NCBI GenBank assembly: GCA_964635325.1
Contig: CAZWOL010000021.1
Location: 1 to 45,580, forward strand
Source of the DNA: BOG-1112 sp964635325
GTDB lineage: Bacteria; Bdellovibrionota_B; Oligoflexia; Oligoflexales; Bog-1112
Length of the DNA stretch: 45,580 bases
Reading direction: 5' to 3'
Made by a program: the position numbers and the translations under genes. Within the stretch, counting starts at the first letter, position 1. Each line of letters begins with the position of its first letter. Of the stretch, positions 33,098 to 43,700 are shown piece after piece. The notes under the pieces are model-generated. The model had not been told where the DNA came from, searched no databases, and saw nothing but the letters and a program-made list of their open reading frames with translations.

Positions 33098-35296
33098 ATG
33101 GATGAGAAAGAACTGCTCAAGTCGCTTCTCGCTATTTTTAGCGTTGAAGCAGAAGAACATATTCAAAGTCTATCAACTAGCCTCCTTGAATTGGAGAAAG
33201 CTCCGGAAGGAGAAAAGCAAGATACCTTAATTGAAAGCCTATTTCGAGAGGTTCATAGCCTTAAAGGATCATCACGCGCAGTAAATAAGATTGACATCGA
33301 AACACTTTGCCAGTCGCTAGAAAATGCCTTTTCCGAACTAAAAAACAAGAAGCTACAACTTTCTATCGATCTTTTTGACCTTCTACATCGAGCTGTAAGC
33401 CACCTTGAAAATATAATTCACCCTGCGGACAATGATTCACATGGAAGCTATTTACAGACAGAGACTTTAGGTCAAACTATTGAAGATTATGTACGAAAAA
33501 ACATACTGCAAGCTTCTGTACAAATGAAAGCTCCTACTATAAAACGCGAGCCACTTCTCACATCCAAATTAGAAAAACAACCAACAACATCTCTTCCACA
33601 ACATCGCAAAGCAACACATCCTGAAGCACAAGCACCTCTGTCCCCAAACAACAAAAGCATTCGAATTACAATGGATCGTGTTAATTCAGTACTATTAAAT
33701 GTCGAAGAACTGCGATCCATACAGGTAAATTCACGTCAACGCATTCTGGATATGGAAGCTATCCGACAAAACTCGAATGCATTAGTTGAAGATCAAGATC
33801 TATCGTTGAACAGTTTGATTTCAGCGGCAAAGCATGACTATCGATCATTTCAACTTCTTATGAATGATCTGGTATTTTCATTGCGCTCGATGCTTATGGT
33901 ACCATTTCGTTCAATGGTAGAAGTCATCGAGAAAAGTGTTCGTGATTTGGGGCGCACAGAAGGTAAAAATGTGGAGTTTCGATGCCAGGGAGCAGACATA
34001 GAAATCGATCGTCGCATCCTTGATGAAATTCGCGAACCTCTACTGCATATAGTCCGAAACTGTATTGACCATGGCATCGAAAGCCCCGAAGCCCGCAGAT
34101 CAAAAGCAAAATCGGAACGCGCTTTGGTTTGCGTCAACATTGCAATGCAACCTAATGGTAAGCTTAACATTGATATCACTGACGATGGACGAGGCGTCAA
34201 TATTGCCAAGCTCCGACAGGTTGCCACTCAAACTGGAGTTGTGCAAGAAAGTTCAGCGCAAGCTCTCGAAGACCAGGCCCTGCTCCCATTTGTCTTTCAT
34301 TCAGGAATTTCTACATCAGACAAAGTCTCAGAACTCTCAGGGCGAGGGCTCGGCCTATCGATCGTACAAGAGAGAATTATGAATGCAGGTGGATCTGTCA
34401 CTATAGAATCTACAGCTGATGTTGGAACAACTGTGCACATGATTGTACCAGCAACGGTGATGACATTACGTGGAGTTCTACTAGATCTTGGCGAACGGCA
34501 GTTTGTATTGCCTGTCGCTCATATAGAAAAAATCATACGAATCGATCGTTCCGCAATTAAAACCGTTGAAAACCGAAGCGTCATTACCATAGCAGATCAA
34601 ACAATCGCTTTGGTAAGCCTTACATCTATTTTGAAAATGAAAGAGAATTCTCATGGATGCATGGTCTACATTGCTATTTTAAATGCTGGAACATACCGTC
34701 TAGCGATGGATGTCGGTAAGGTTCTCTATGAGCAAGAAATTTTGGTAAAAAAACTAGGTAAGCAAATGGCTGACAGTCTACATGTCGCAGGTGTCACACT
34801 TTTGGGAAACGGCAAGATCGTCCCCATCTTAAATGTTCAACATCTTATGACAAGTGCAATAGAATCTGGATTGGGAGCAATTCAAACGACCGAACACAAG
34901 ATAGATCATATTAGCGAAAATCATCAGCTAAAAACAATTTTAGTTGTCGAAGATTCTGCTACAACCAGAACACTCTTCAAAAGCGTTCTCGAAGCAAAAG
35001 GATTTAATGTCAAAATCGCAATTGACGGTATCGATGCACTCTCATTACTACGGATGCATACATTCGACATTGTTCTTTCTGATGTCGACATGCCAAGAAT
35101 GAATGGATTTGACTTGGTGACACGGATTCGTGGCATGGAAAAAACAGCAGAGTTACCTGTCATATTGATTTCATCAGATGAGTCTCGGGAGTATCGCGAA
35201 CGAGGAATTGAGGTTGGAGCAAATGCGTATATAGTGAAGAGTCGTTTTGACCAAGAGCAGCTTCTGGAAGCTATTGGGAGATTTATTAGTGATTAA
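33098..35296 (+). CDS. CheA kinase with C-terminal receiver (WspE-like)
   Basis: A 732-residue hybrid CheA. The Hpt at 1-110 has H53 in EVHSLKGSSRAV. A linker region is followed by a P3-like region, then the ATPase core with HIVRNCIDHGIESP (N-box), TDDGRGVN (G1) and SGRGLGLSIV (G2). A single CheW domain (about 455-590) and a receiver (612-732; D662 in LSDVDMPRMNGFD) complete it. The Hpt-kinase-CheW-REC layout is that of WspE/FrzE-type kinases. The ribosome site before the ATG is weak. Its end overlaps the start of cheB by eight bases, so the two are coupled. Confidence 0.93.
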   Translation: MDEKELLKSLLAIFSVEAEEHIQSLSTSLLELEKAPEGEKQDTLIESLFREVHSLKGSSRAVNKIDIETLCQSLENAFSELKNKKLQLSIDLFDLLHRAVSHLENIIHPADNDSHGSYLQTETLGQTIEDYVRKNILQASVQMKAPTIKREPLLTSKLEKQPTTSLPQHRKATHPEAQAPLSPNNKSIRITMDRVNSVLLNVEELRSIQVNSRQRILDMEAIRQNSNALVEDQDLSLNSLISAAKHDYRSFQLLMNDLVFSLRSMLMVPFRSMVEVIEKSVRDLGRTEGKNVEFRCQGADIEIDRRILDEIREPLLHIVRNCIDHGIESPEARRSKAKSERALVCVNIAMQPNGKLNIDITDDGRGVNIAKLRQVATQTGVVQESSAQALEDQALLPFVFHSGISTSDKVSELSGRGLGLSIVQERIMNAGGSVTIESTADVGTTVHMIVPATVMTLRGVLLDLGERQFVLPVAHIEKIIRIDRSAIKTVENRSVITIADQTIALVSLTSILKMKENSHGCMVYIAILNAGTYRLAMDVGKVLYEQEILVKKLGKQMADSLHVAGVTLLGNGKIVPILNVQHLMTSAIESGLGAIQTTEHKIDHISENHQLKTILVVEDSATTRTLFKSVLEAKGFNVKIAIDGIDALSLLRMHTFDIVLSDVDMPRMNGFDLVTRIRGMEKTAELPVILISSDESREYRERGIEVGANAYIVKSRFDQEQLLEAIGRFISD

Positions 35297-36344
35297 AGTC
35301 ATGATCGTTGATGACTCACCCAGTATCTGCTTTTTCCTAACCGAAATAATCAGCAGCGATCCTGAATTAGCTGTTATTTCCAGTATTCATGATGGCGAAT
35401 CAGCGGTAGCTGCAGTTGCCGCTTTTGATCCAGATGTGATTACGATGGATCTACAGATGCCAAAAATGAATGGCTATGAAGCCATCGCAAAGATCATGAG
35501 TTCGCGACCAAAACCAATCATTGTAATTACAAGTCTATTTAAAGATGAAGCTGCAGGCACAATATTCAAAGCGATCGAAGCGGGGGCTCTGATTGCCTTG
35601 AATATTCCATATGGATTTGGACATCCACTTCATCAAGAGAGCGTACAAGAGTTGCTATCGACCATCAAAAGGGCTGCAAAAAAAAGCCCAAAACCTTCGA
35701 TGCAACCATCATCTGCAATAGCTCCGACATTAGTCCCAAACATTGAATATGCATCCGCTCAGATACGTATGGTTGCACTAGGAGCATCCACTGGTGGCCC
35801 GGTTGTTTTGCGAACCATTTTGCACCAACTACCTGCAAATTTTCCGGCACCCATCTTGATTGCTCAACATATGAGTCCAGGATTTATGGCAGGTTTTGCA
35901 GAATGGTTAGGAGATGGTTGTAAGTTACCTATTCAACTAGGAGAAGAGGATCAAGTACCTTTAGCTGGTCATGTTTATTCAGCACCTGAGTCATGTGACA
36001 TCGCAATCAAAGCGAGTGGAAAAATCACATTACGAGTTTATAAAGACGATCAATATTCGCGACCATCTATTAGCCACCTCTTCAAGTCTATTGCAGATGT
36101 GCACGGGAAGCATTCGATCGGTATACTTCTCACTGGAATGGGTCGTGATGGTGTAGATGGCCTACGTCAGATGTCAGAAAATGGCGCAATAACGATCGCT
36201 CAAGATGAAAAAAGCTCGGTTATCTTTGGCATGCCTTCGGAAGCTATCAATGCAGGCGCAGCACGTTACGTTCTTTCTCCAGAAGCAATTGCTGTGCTGC
36301 TTGTTGCAATTTCATCGGGAGGTACTCGTGCCACAAATATCTAA
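35289..36344 (+). CDS. CheB methylesterase of module 2 (WspF-like)
   Basis: 351 residues from a GTG at 35289, supported by GGGAG eight bases upstream, inside the last codons of the CheA gene. The receiver has D54 in ITMDLQMPKMNG, but the position of the conserved receiver lysine reads LIALNIPYG, so the Lys is apparently lost. The esterase triad is intact: S167 (LGASTGGPVVL), H194 (IAQHMSP) and D287 (TGMGRDGVDG). It should demethylate the CHASE3-type receptor. It overlaps the next gene by 17 bases. Confidence 0.92.
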   Translation: MIKVMIVDDSPSICFFLTEIISSDPELAVISSIHDGESAVAAVAAFDPDVITMDLQMPKMNGYEAIAKIMSSRPKPIIVITSLFKDEAAGTIFKAIEAGALIALNIPYGFGHPLHQESVQELLSTIKRAAKKSPKPSMQPSSAIAPTLVPNIEYASAQIRMVALGASTGGPVVLRTILHQLPANFPAPILIAQHMSPGFMAGFAEWLGDGCKLPIQLGEEDQVPLAGHVYSAPESCDIAIKASGKITLRVYKDDQYSRPSISHLFKSIADVHGKHSIGILLTGMGRDGVDGLRQMSENGAITIAQDEKSSVIFGMPSEAINAGAARYVLSPEAIAVLLVAISSGGTRATNI

Positions 36345-37587
36345 GGCACGCATTCTTATAGCAGAAGACACGGCTACACAGGCAGCTCAACTCAAAGCTT
36401 TACTTGAAAAAGAGGGCTACGATGTTATACATGCAAGTGATGGTCAGGAAGCTCTCGAGCAAGTTCCACAAGTTATGCCAGATCTAATTATCAGCGATAT
36501 AGTCATGCCAAAGATGGATGGATATACATTTTGTTCGAGCCTAAAAAGCAATCCACTCTACAAGCATATCCCTATCATTCTTCTTACTTCTTTAGCAAAA
36601 GTAGAAGATGTTGTACGTGGACTCGAGTCTGGAGCTGACAATTTTCTGACTAAACCATTTGAAATACCAAATCTTCTGATGCGTGTACACTTTGCACTCA
36701 ATGGCATGGATTTAAAAGAAGAAGATCGTCAAGAAAACTTGGTTGAACTCAATTTTTATGGCAAATCATACTCTATTAAGGCAAGTAAGCTACAAATTTT
36801 AAACTTACTACTCTCTACTTTTGAAGCTGCCGTACAACGCAACTTCGAATTGAATCAAGCGAAAACAGATTTGCAGTTATCGAATCATCGATTATCTGAA
36901 GCAAACATTCAATTGAAGGTTGTAAACGATGATTTGGAAAAATTTACGTACTCTGTCTCTCATGATTTGAGGGGACCTCTACGAAGCATCGCAGGATTTT
37001 TAAAAATTTTTATAGATGAGCACTCTACAAATTTGAGTGCGGAAGCAAAAGACTGTTTGGCCCGAATTAATGCTGCTAGTTTACGTATGGAGCAGCTAAT
37101 CAAAGGTCTTTTAGAACTTTCAAAGATGGGACGCCACCATCCGCAAAAGCAAAATGTCGACCTTTCACAGATCGTAGATCAGATCCTTGACGAGCTCATC
37201 ATGCTTGAACCACACCGCAAAGTTATCTTACAAATTGAGAAGAATCTAGTCGTCCAAGGCGATCCCTATCTCCTGAAAGCAGCCTTAGAAAACCTTATTC
37301 GCAATGCATGGAAATTCAGTTCAAAAAAACCAGAAACGCGAATTAGCTTTGGCAAAAAAGAAGACAAACATGGTTGGTATTTCTTCATACAGGATAATGG
37401 AGTTGGCTTCGATATGAAACTAGCACCTAAACTGTTTGGTGCTTTTCAACGTCTGCATAGAGATGAAGAATTTGAAGGAACTGGCATTGGCCTAGCAACT
37501 GTCCATCGTATTTTTCAGCATCATGGTGGAAAGATCTGGGTCGAAGCAGAACCTGGAGTGGGGGCTACTTTTTATTTTCGTCTGTGA
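36328..37587 (+). CDS. Receiver-histidine kinase (REC-HisKA-HATPase), module 2 output
   Basis: 419 residues from a GTG at 36328 with GGGAGG upstream. The receiver (1-125) has D57 in IISDIVMPKMDG and K109 in FLTKPF. A coiled-coil helix (about 160-205) leads to the HisKA domain with H212 in YSVSHDLRGPLRSI, then HATPase_c with ALENLIRNAWKFSS, IQDNGVGFDM and GTGIGLATV. There is no membrane segment. It takes the place that the WspR REC-GGDEF protein has in Wsp operons. The CheA would phosphorylate its receiver and thereby control a second kinase; the final response regulator is not in the operon. It is the last gene of the module. Confidence 0.92.
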   Translation: MPQISKARILIAEDTATQAAQLKALLEKEGYDVIHASDGQEALEQVPQVMPDLIISDIVMPKMDGYTFCSSLKSNPLYKHIPIILLTSLAKVEDVVRGLESGADNFLTKPFEIPNLLMRVHFALNGMDLKEEDRQENLVELNFYGKSYSIKASKLQILNLLLSTFEAAVQRNFELNQAKTDLQLSNHRLSEANIQLKVVNDDLEKFTYSVSHDLRGPLRSIAGFLKIFIDEHSTNLSAEAKDCLARINAASLRMEQLIKGLLELSKMGRHHPQKQNVDLSQIVDQILDELIMLEPHRKVILQIEKNLVVQGDPYLLKAALENLIRNAWKFSSKKPETRISFGKKEDKHGWYFFIQDNGVGFDMKLAPKLFGAFQRLHRDEEFEGTGIGLATVHRIFQHHGGKIWVEAEPGVGATFYFRL

Positions 37588-37606
37588 TCGATAACTATTG
37601 ATCTCT

Positions 37607-37640
37607 GCATAGCTAATCTCATTTTACAAATTAGCTAAGC
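37607..37640. promoter_or_regulatory. Inverted repeat upstream of the RND operon (possible operator)
   Basis: TAGCTAAT (37610-37617) and ATTAGCTA (37630-37637) are a perfect 8-bp inverted repeat with a 12-base spacer, extended by GC/GC across an A-A mismatch. It is not followed by a T-run. Its position 56 bases before the first RND start fits an operator for a dimeric repressor, or a weak terminator of the preceding kinase gene. Confidence 0.4.
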
Positions 37641-37656
37641 AGGCGACCCCTCAGCT

Positions 37657-37671
37657 GTCACTCGGGGTGAC
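37657..37671. promoter_or_regulatory. Short inverted repeat before the RND start
   Basis: GTCAC (37657-37661) and GTGAC (37667-37671) surround a five-base loop, 25 bases upstream of the first RND start codon. It could be a second regulator half-site pair or an mRNA hairpin; the arms are short and chance is possible. Confidence 0.25.
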
Positions 37672-37695
37672 GAACATGAAATCATAGGTGTGCTT

Positions 37696-40600
37696 ATGAG
37701 TCTATCCGAAATCTCCATACGCCGTCCGGTCTTTGCATGGATGCTAATGGCAGCATTGATTCTCTTTGGTGGCATTTCATTTCAGAGAATGGGCATTAGT
37801 CAGATGCCAGACATCAACTTTCCAGTCGTAAATATTGCATTGCAACTTGACAATGCTGCACCCGAAGTCATGGAGATGGATGTTGTTGATCCAATCGAAG
37901 ATGCTGTGATGGGCATAGAAGGCTTGAAGCATGTGAGTTCGACTACAAGTCAGGGACTTGCCAACATCACCTGTGAGTTTGCTATCAGTCACAACATCGA
38001 CATTGCTTTACAGGATGTGAGCAATCGTATCGCACAGGTCAAAAATCGACTGCCGACCAGACTTTATCCACCTGTCATCACAAAAACCAATCCCGAAGAC
38101 CAGCCTATACTTTGGGTCATGCTTACGGCCGATGAAAATATTCCGCTCAGTCGCTTGATGAGTTATTCACGAGACAGCATTAAAGATCAATTTTCATCGC
38201 TTGATGGTGTGGGAAATATCATACTCGGTGGGTATGTTGATCCTAACCTACGTGTATGGCTCGATCCAAAAAAACTTCGTAAGTATAGTCTGACAAGCTC
38301 AGATGTAATCAGCTCCATTCAATCTGAACATAAAGAGGAGCCTGCAGGACGCATCGAAAGCAAAGAAAAAGAATTTAACGTTCGCGTATTGGGAGAGGCA
38401 CAGAACCCAGAGGAATTCGGAAATATTATGCTAAGTTCGCGAGGTGGAGCACCAAACTATCGGCCCATACCTTTGCGCAAAGTCGCACGTATTGAAGAGG
38501 GATTGTCCGACTTGCGATCTCTGTCACGTTTTAACGGAAAAACTGCTGTCGGACTAGGTATAGTGAAGCAACATGGTTCGAATGCAGTACAGGTTTCGCA
38601 ATTGATTTACGAACGTGTGGAAAAACTACGTACAACCTTACTACCGGGATATCATATCGATGTGCGCCTTGATAGCACCAAGTATATTCGAGAATCCGTA
38701 CATGAGCTGAATTTTGCATTGGTGCTTGCAGCTATCCTGACATCGATTGTTTGCTTTCTATTTTTAGGATCATGGTCCTCAACTTTCAATGTGCTACTTG
38801 CTATTCCAACTTCCATTGTTGGTGCCTTTATCTTTCTCTATTTTTTTGGATTTACTCTAAATACATTTACTCTTTTAGGCCTAAGCCTCTCGATCGGCAT
38901 TGTCGTTGATGACGCAATTATGATGCTCGAAAATATCGTACGTCACTTTGAAATGGGGAAGAACAGACGCGAAGCAGCTCTCGACGGCTCGAAGGAAATC
39001 ACCTTTGCTGCACTAGCAGCAACCCTAGCGATTGCTGCGATCTTTGTTCCAGTGATTTTTATGCAGGGTGTGGTTGGACGTTTCTTTTATCAGTATGGCA
39101 TAACAGTAACTGTTGCCGTTGGGCTTTCTCTGCTTGAAGCTCTCACTCTTACACCAATGCGTTGTGCACGGTTTATGGAATCCGCTAAGACCGGATCTGG
39201 ATTTATACAACGGCACATGGATCATTTTTTGGATTGGCTATCAACTCAGTACAGGCATACTTTAGCATGGAGTCTTAGGCATCGCATTCTTCTAATCAGT
39301 AGTTCTTTACTACTTTTTGGTGGATCACTTGGAATGCTTAGCCATCTGCGACAAGAGTTGATTCCTTCGCAGGACCAGTCTGCTTTTTCACTCAATATCA
39401 AAAACCCAGTCGGATATTCGATAATGGCATCCGATCAAATTTTCAAAAAAGCCGAAACATACTTGCGAGAGCAGCCTGAGGTCCAAGATATTTATACAAC
39501 GATCGGCAACTACCAAAACAGTGATATCACCAATGCCGGTGTCATTTATGTGATTCTTAAACAACCAAAAGAGCGAAAGGCAACACAAACACAGATGATG
39601 TTTAAGGTTCGCAAAGGTCTACAAGAGCTTTTGCCACAGTCTCAAGTTTTTACCCAAGATCCCTCACTTACAGGATTTAGCAGCACGCGTGGCTATCCAA
39701 TTGAGTTTACGCTTGAAGGCCCAGAGTGGAGCAAATTATTAGAGTACTCAAAAGTATTCATGAAGCGTATGCAAGACACTGGCTTTGTAGAAGACATCAA
39801 TACCGACTACCAAAGTGGCATGCCAGAAATTCATGTTGTTCCTGATCGTTTACGAGCAGCAGCAAATGGAGTTTCTGTCAACTCAATGGGAGCGGAAGTT
39901 GCTGCTTTGATCGGTGGACAGATTTTGGGCGCCGATACAGAATATCCCAAAGATGGTCGACGCTACAGTATTCGCGTGCGTTCCGAAGCTTCATCACATA
40001 ACAAAGCATCAAATCTAAGTGAAGTCTACCTGAGGAATAATAGGGGCGATAGTGGTGAGCTGCAACCACTCAAATCTTCAGCAAACATCAAGAACTCTAG
40101 CGCCCTGCAATTGGTTTCGCGTTTGGATCGACAACGTGCAATTCCAATCTATGCAAATGTTCGGCGCGTAAGTTCGCAACAAGAGGCACTCAATGCTGTC
40201 GAATCGATTGCGAAGGAAACACTTCCTCCTGGATATCGGGTATTGATTAGCGGAAGTGCTGAGGCGTTTCGTGAAGCATTCCAGGGTCTGATCTTTGCAC
40301 TCTTGCTCGGTATCATCGTTGCGTATATGGTCCTTGCATCACAGTTTAACAGCTTCATTCATCCCATTACTGTTCTTGTGGCTCTGCCTTTTAGTTTGAC
40401 GGGAGCCTTGCTTGCTTTAGCTTTTGCTGGACAATCGCTCAATCTCTTTAGCATGATTGGACTCATCTTATTGATGGGTATTGTGAAAAAGAATTCCATA
40501 CTCCTTGTTGACTTCACCAACCAGCGACGTCTTGAAGGGCTTAAACCGATCGATGCTCTTTTAGAAGCATGCCCTATACGTTTGCGTCCTATTCTAATGA

Positions 40601-40797
40601 CATCCATCGCAACAATTGTTGGAGCTGTTCCTGGAGCTTTGGCATTGGGACCTGGTGCGGAGACACGCATACCAATGTCGGTCGCAATTATTGGGGGAGT
40701 TGGTCTTTCTACCTTGCTTACTCTCTATATTGTGCCATGCGTATACAGTCTCTTTGTGCCTCTTGAACGACCTGATACAGATGAGGCAGAGATATGA
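37696..40797 (+). CDS. RND efflux pump inner-membrane subunit 1 (HAE1/AcrB-MdtB type)
   Basis: 1033 residues from the ATG at 37696 (AGGTG upstream; a GTG two codons earlier is possible). It has the standard AcrB layout: TM1 in RRPVFAWMLMAALILFGG, a large periplasmic loop, TM2-6, a second loop and TM8-12. The proton-relay acidic pair is in TM4 (GIVVDDAIMMLEN) and the lysine in TM10 (GIVKKNSILLVDF). It should export hydrophobic or amphipathic compounds using the proton gradient, together with an adaptor and an outer-membrane channel, neither of which is next to it. Its last four bases overlap the start of a paralogue. Confidence 0.95.
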   Translation: MSLSEISIRRPVFAWMLMAALILFGGISFQRMGISQMPDINFPVVNIALQLDNAAPEVMEMDVVDPIEDAVMGIEGLKHVSSTTSQGLANITCEFAISHNIDIALQDVSNRIAQVKNRLPTRLYPPVITKTNPEDQPILWVMLTADENIPLSRLMSYSRDSIKDQFSSLDGVGNIILGGYVDPNLRVWLDPKKLRKYSLTSSDVISSIQSEHKEEPAGRIESKEKEFNVRVLGEAQNPEEFGNIMLSSRGGAPNYRPIPLRKVARIEEGLSDLRSLSRFNGKTAVGLGIVKQHGSNAVQVSQLIYERVEKLRTTLLPGYHIDVRLDSTKYIRESVHELNFALVLAAILTSIVCFLFLGSWSSTFNVLLAIPTSIVGAFIFLYFFGFTLNTFTLLGLSLSIGIVVDDAIMMLENIVRHFEMGKNRREAALDGSKEITFAALAATLAIAAIFVPVIFMQGVVGRFFYQYGITVTVAVGLSLLEALTLTPMRCARFMESAKTGSGFIQRHMDHFLDWLSTQYRHTLAWSLRHRILLISSSLLLFGGSLGMLSHLRQELIPSQDQSAFSLNIKNPVGYSIMASDQIFKKAETYLREQPEVQDIYTTIGNYQNSDITNAGVIYVILKQPKERKATQTQMMFKVRKGLQELLPQSQVFTQDPSLTGFSSTRGYPIEFTLEGPEWSKLLEYSKVFMKRMQDTGFVEDINTDYQSGMPEIHVVPDRLRAAANGVSVNSMGAEVAALIGGQILGADTEYPKDGRRYSIRVRSEASSHNKASNLSEVYLRNNRGDSGELQPLKSSANIKNSSALQLVSRLDRQRAIPIYANVRRVSSQQEALNAVESIAKETLPPGYRVLISGSAEAFREAFQGLIFALLLGIIVAYMVLASQFNSFIHPITVLVALPFSLTGALLALAFAGQSLNLFSMIGLILLMGIVKKNSILLVDFTNQRRLEGLKPIDALLEACPIRLRPILMTSIATIVGAVPGALALGPGAETRIPMSVAIIGGVGLSTLLTLYIVPCVYSLFVPLERPDTDEAEI

Positions 40798-43700
40798 TAA
40801 ATCTCTCTGAAATTTCTATACGACGTCCTGTCTTTGCATGGATGTTGATGGCTGCACTCATTATTTTTGGTGGTTTATCATTTAAGCGTCTTGGTGTGAG
40901 TCAGCTTCCCGACGTTGATTTCCCAGTGGTAGGCGTATCTGTAACACTTGCAGGCGCTGCTCCGCAAGTGATGGAAATGCAGGTCATCGATCCGATCGAA
41001 GATGTTCTGATGCAGATCGGAGGCATACGCAACATTACATCGTCAGCATCGCAAAGTTCGGCAAGTATCTCCATTGAATTTGAGCTCGATCGAAACATTG
41101 ATGAAGCTATGCAAGAGGTTCAAGATCGCATTGCTCAAGTTAGTGATCTTCTGCCTGAAAATCTTAGTCCTCCCACGGTGCGTAAACGCAATCCTGAAGA
41201 CCAACCCATTATGTGGATTGCTGTCTCTCACGACGAGACGGTGAGCAATTCCGACATGATGATTTTTGCTCGCAACGTTTTGTTCAATCAATTTGCAACG
41301 ATCAAAGGCGTTGGAGATATTTCATTAGGAGGATATGTTGATTTTGCGTTACGCGTATGGATTGATCTAAAGAAATTGGACAAATACAATTTGACGGTTG
41401 CGGATGTTTTGGCTGCCATTCAAAGCGAACACGTCGAGATTCCTGCAGGACGCATTGAAAATGACGAAGAAGAATTCAATATTCGAATTATGGGAGAAGC
41501 TAAGACAGGAGAAGAGTTTGGTCACATCCCAATCAGCGTTCGAGCTGGTGGGGTAAGTTTTAGACCTATTGAATTGAAAGATGTCGCACGCATTGAAGAA
41601 GGTACTATCGACGTTCGTCGCATTTCACGATTTAATGGAAGACCCGCTGTTGGTTTGGGAATACTAAAGCAGCACGGTTCGAATGCTGTCGAAGTTGCTA
41701 GAGCTGTTCGTGCAAAATTAGAGAAAATTCGACCTGATCTTCCCAAAGCCTATGATTTATCAATTCGATCTGACAACACACGATTCATCCAAGAGTCGGT
41801 GGATCATTTGAATTTTATGCTCCTCCTTTCTGCCTTACTCACCTCAATTGTTTGCTTTCTATTCTTAGGATCATGGACTTCGACAATCAATATACTCATG
41901 GCCATTCCAACATCGATCATTGGCACATTCATAGTAATTTACTTTTTTGGATTCACGCTCAACACTTTTACATTGCTTGGACTTTCCCTTGCGATCGGTA
42001 TCGTTGTTGATGATGCAATTATGATGTTGGAAAATATTGTGCGACATCGTGAGATTGGTGAAAGTCGTAAGACCGCAGCTCTTAGAGGAGCAAAAGAGAT
42101 TACATTTGCAGCTGTAGCAGCAACAGTTGCTATTGTCGCAATTTTTCTGCCTGTCATCTTTATGAAAGGAGTGATTGGTCGCTACTTTTTCCAGTATGGC
42201 ATCACGGTATCCGCAGCGGTTTTACTATCTTTGCTCGAAGCCCTAACTCTCACTCCAATGCGATGCTCTCAATACTTAAATATTCATACGAGTACTAAAG
42301 GTTTTGCTGCAAGGATCGATCACATTTTTCATAAGCTTTCACAGGGCTATGGGCATGTCTTGCATTTTTTGCTGCGTCATCGCCTAAAAACATTGGTCTT
42401 GTCTATCTTACTCTTCATTGCCAGTCTTTTTGTTGCTTTCAAGCTACCTTCAGAGATGATGCCCGCACAAGATCAATCCATGTTTCTGGTGCGCCTGAAG
42501 GGGCCTGTTGGTTCATCCCTCCAAGCTACCGACGAGGCCTTCAAAAGTGCTGAAGATACATTACGCAAACATGCAGAGATCGACGGTGTCTTTAGTTTGG
42601 TTGGTGGTTTTGGAGGTGATGCAGTCAACCAAGGGATCATGTTTGTAACTTTGGTTGAACCCAAGAAACGCAAAATTTCACAAGCAGAGCTGATGAAGAC
42701 AGCTCGTAGAGAGTTAGAAAAGCAATTGAGCTCAATGAAGGTTGTGACTCAAGATCTCTCACTTAGAGGATTTGCTGCATCTCGAGGGTTTCCAGTGGAA
42801 TTTACGGTACAAGGTCCAAACTGGGGCAAGTTGAATGAGCAGACCAATGCTCTTATGGAATCCCTCAAAGCAAGTGCTAAACTCACCGACATCAACACCG
42901 ACATACAAGCAGGCATGCCTGAACTTCGTATTCTACCGAATCGTGAAAAACTTGCCAAACATGGTGTTAGTCTCAGCACTGTAACATCGGTAGTCAATGC
43001 TCTTATTGGAGGTGCAGTGCTCAATGGTTTGACAGAATTTACTAAAGATAACCGTCGCTATCCCATTGAAGTACGTCTTGAAGCAGAACAACGAAAACGC
43101 AGTGAGCAAATCAAAAAAATCAAGGTTCGTAACAACCGAGGAGAGAATGTTGCACTATCGGATTTGGTTGACTTAGAAGAGGGTGATGGTCTCATGCTGA
43201 TTACCCGCCTTAACCGAGCGCGTTCCATAGCAGTGTATGCAAATACAACTGCAGGTTTCTCGCAACAAAACGCTTTGAAGCTTGTGCAAGAGCATGCTCA
43301 GAAAACTTTAGAACCAGGCTACAACATAGTTCTCTCTGGCAGTGCTCAAAGTTTTAGGGAGTCTTTCCAAAGCCTACTTTTTGCAATGCTACTTGGTCTT
43401 ATAGTTTCCTATATGGTACTTGCCTCCCAATTCAATTCATTTTTGCATCCGATCAGTGTTTTGATGGCATTACCGTTTAGTTTTTCAGGCGCTTTCATTG
43501 CACTTGCAATCTCACATCAGTCTTTGAATATTTTTAGCTTGATTGGATTCATCCTTTTGATGGGGATTGTCAAAAAGAACTCCATACTCCTTGTGGACTA
43601 CACCAATCAAATGCGTCAAGTTGGCTTGCCTGTAAATGAAGCTCTGCTTCATGCCTGTCCTGTGAGATTACGCCCCATTTTAATGACATCCATTGCAATG

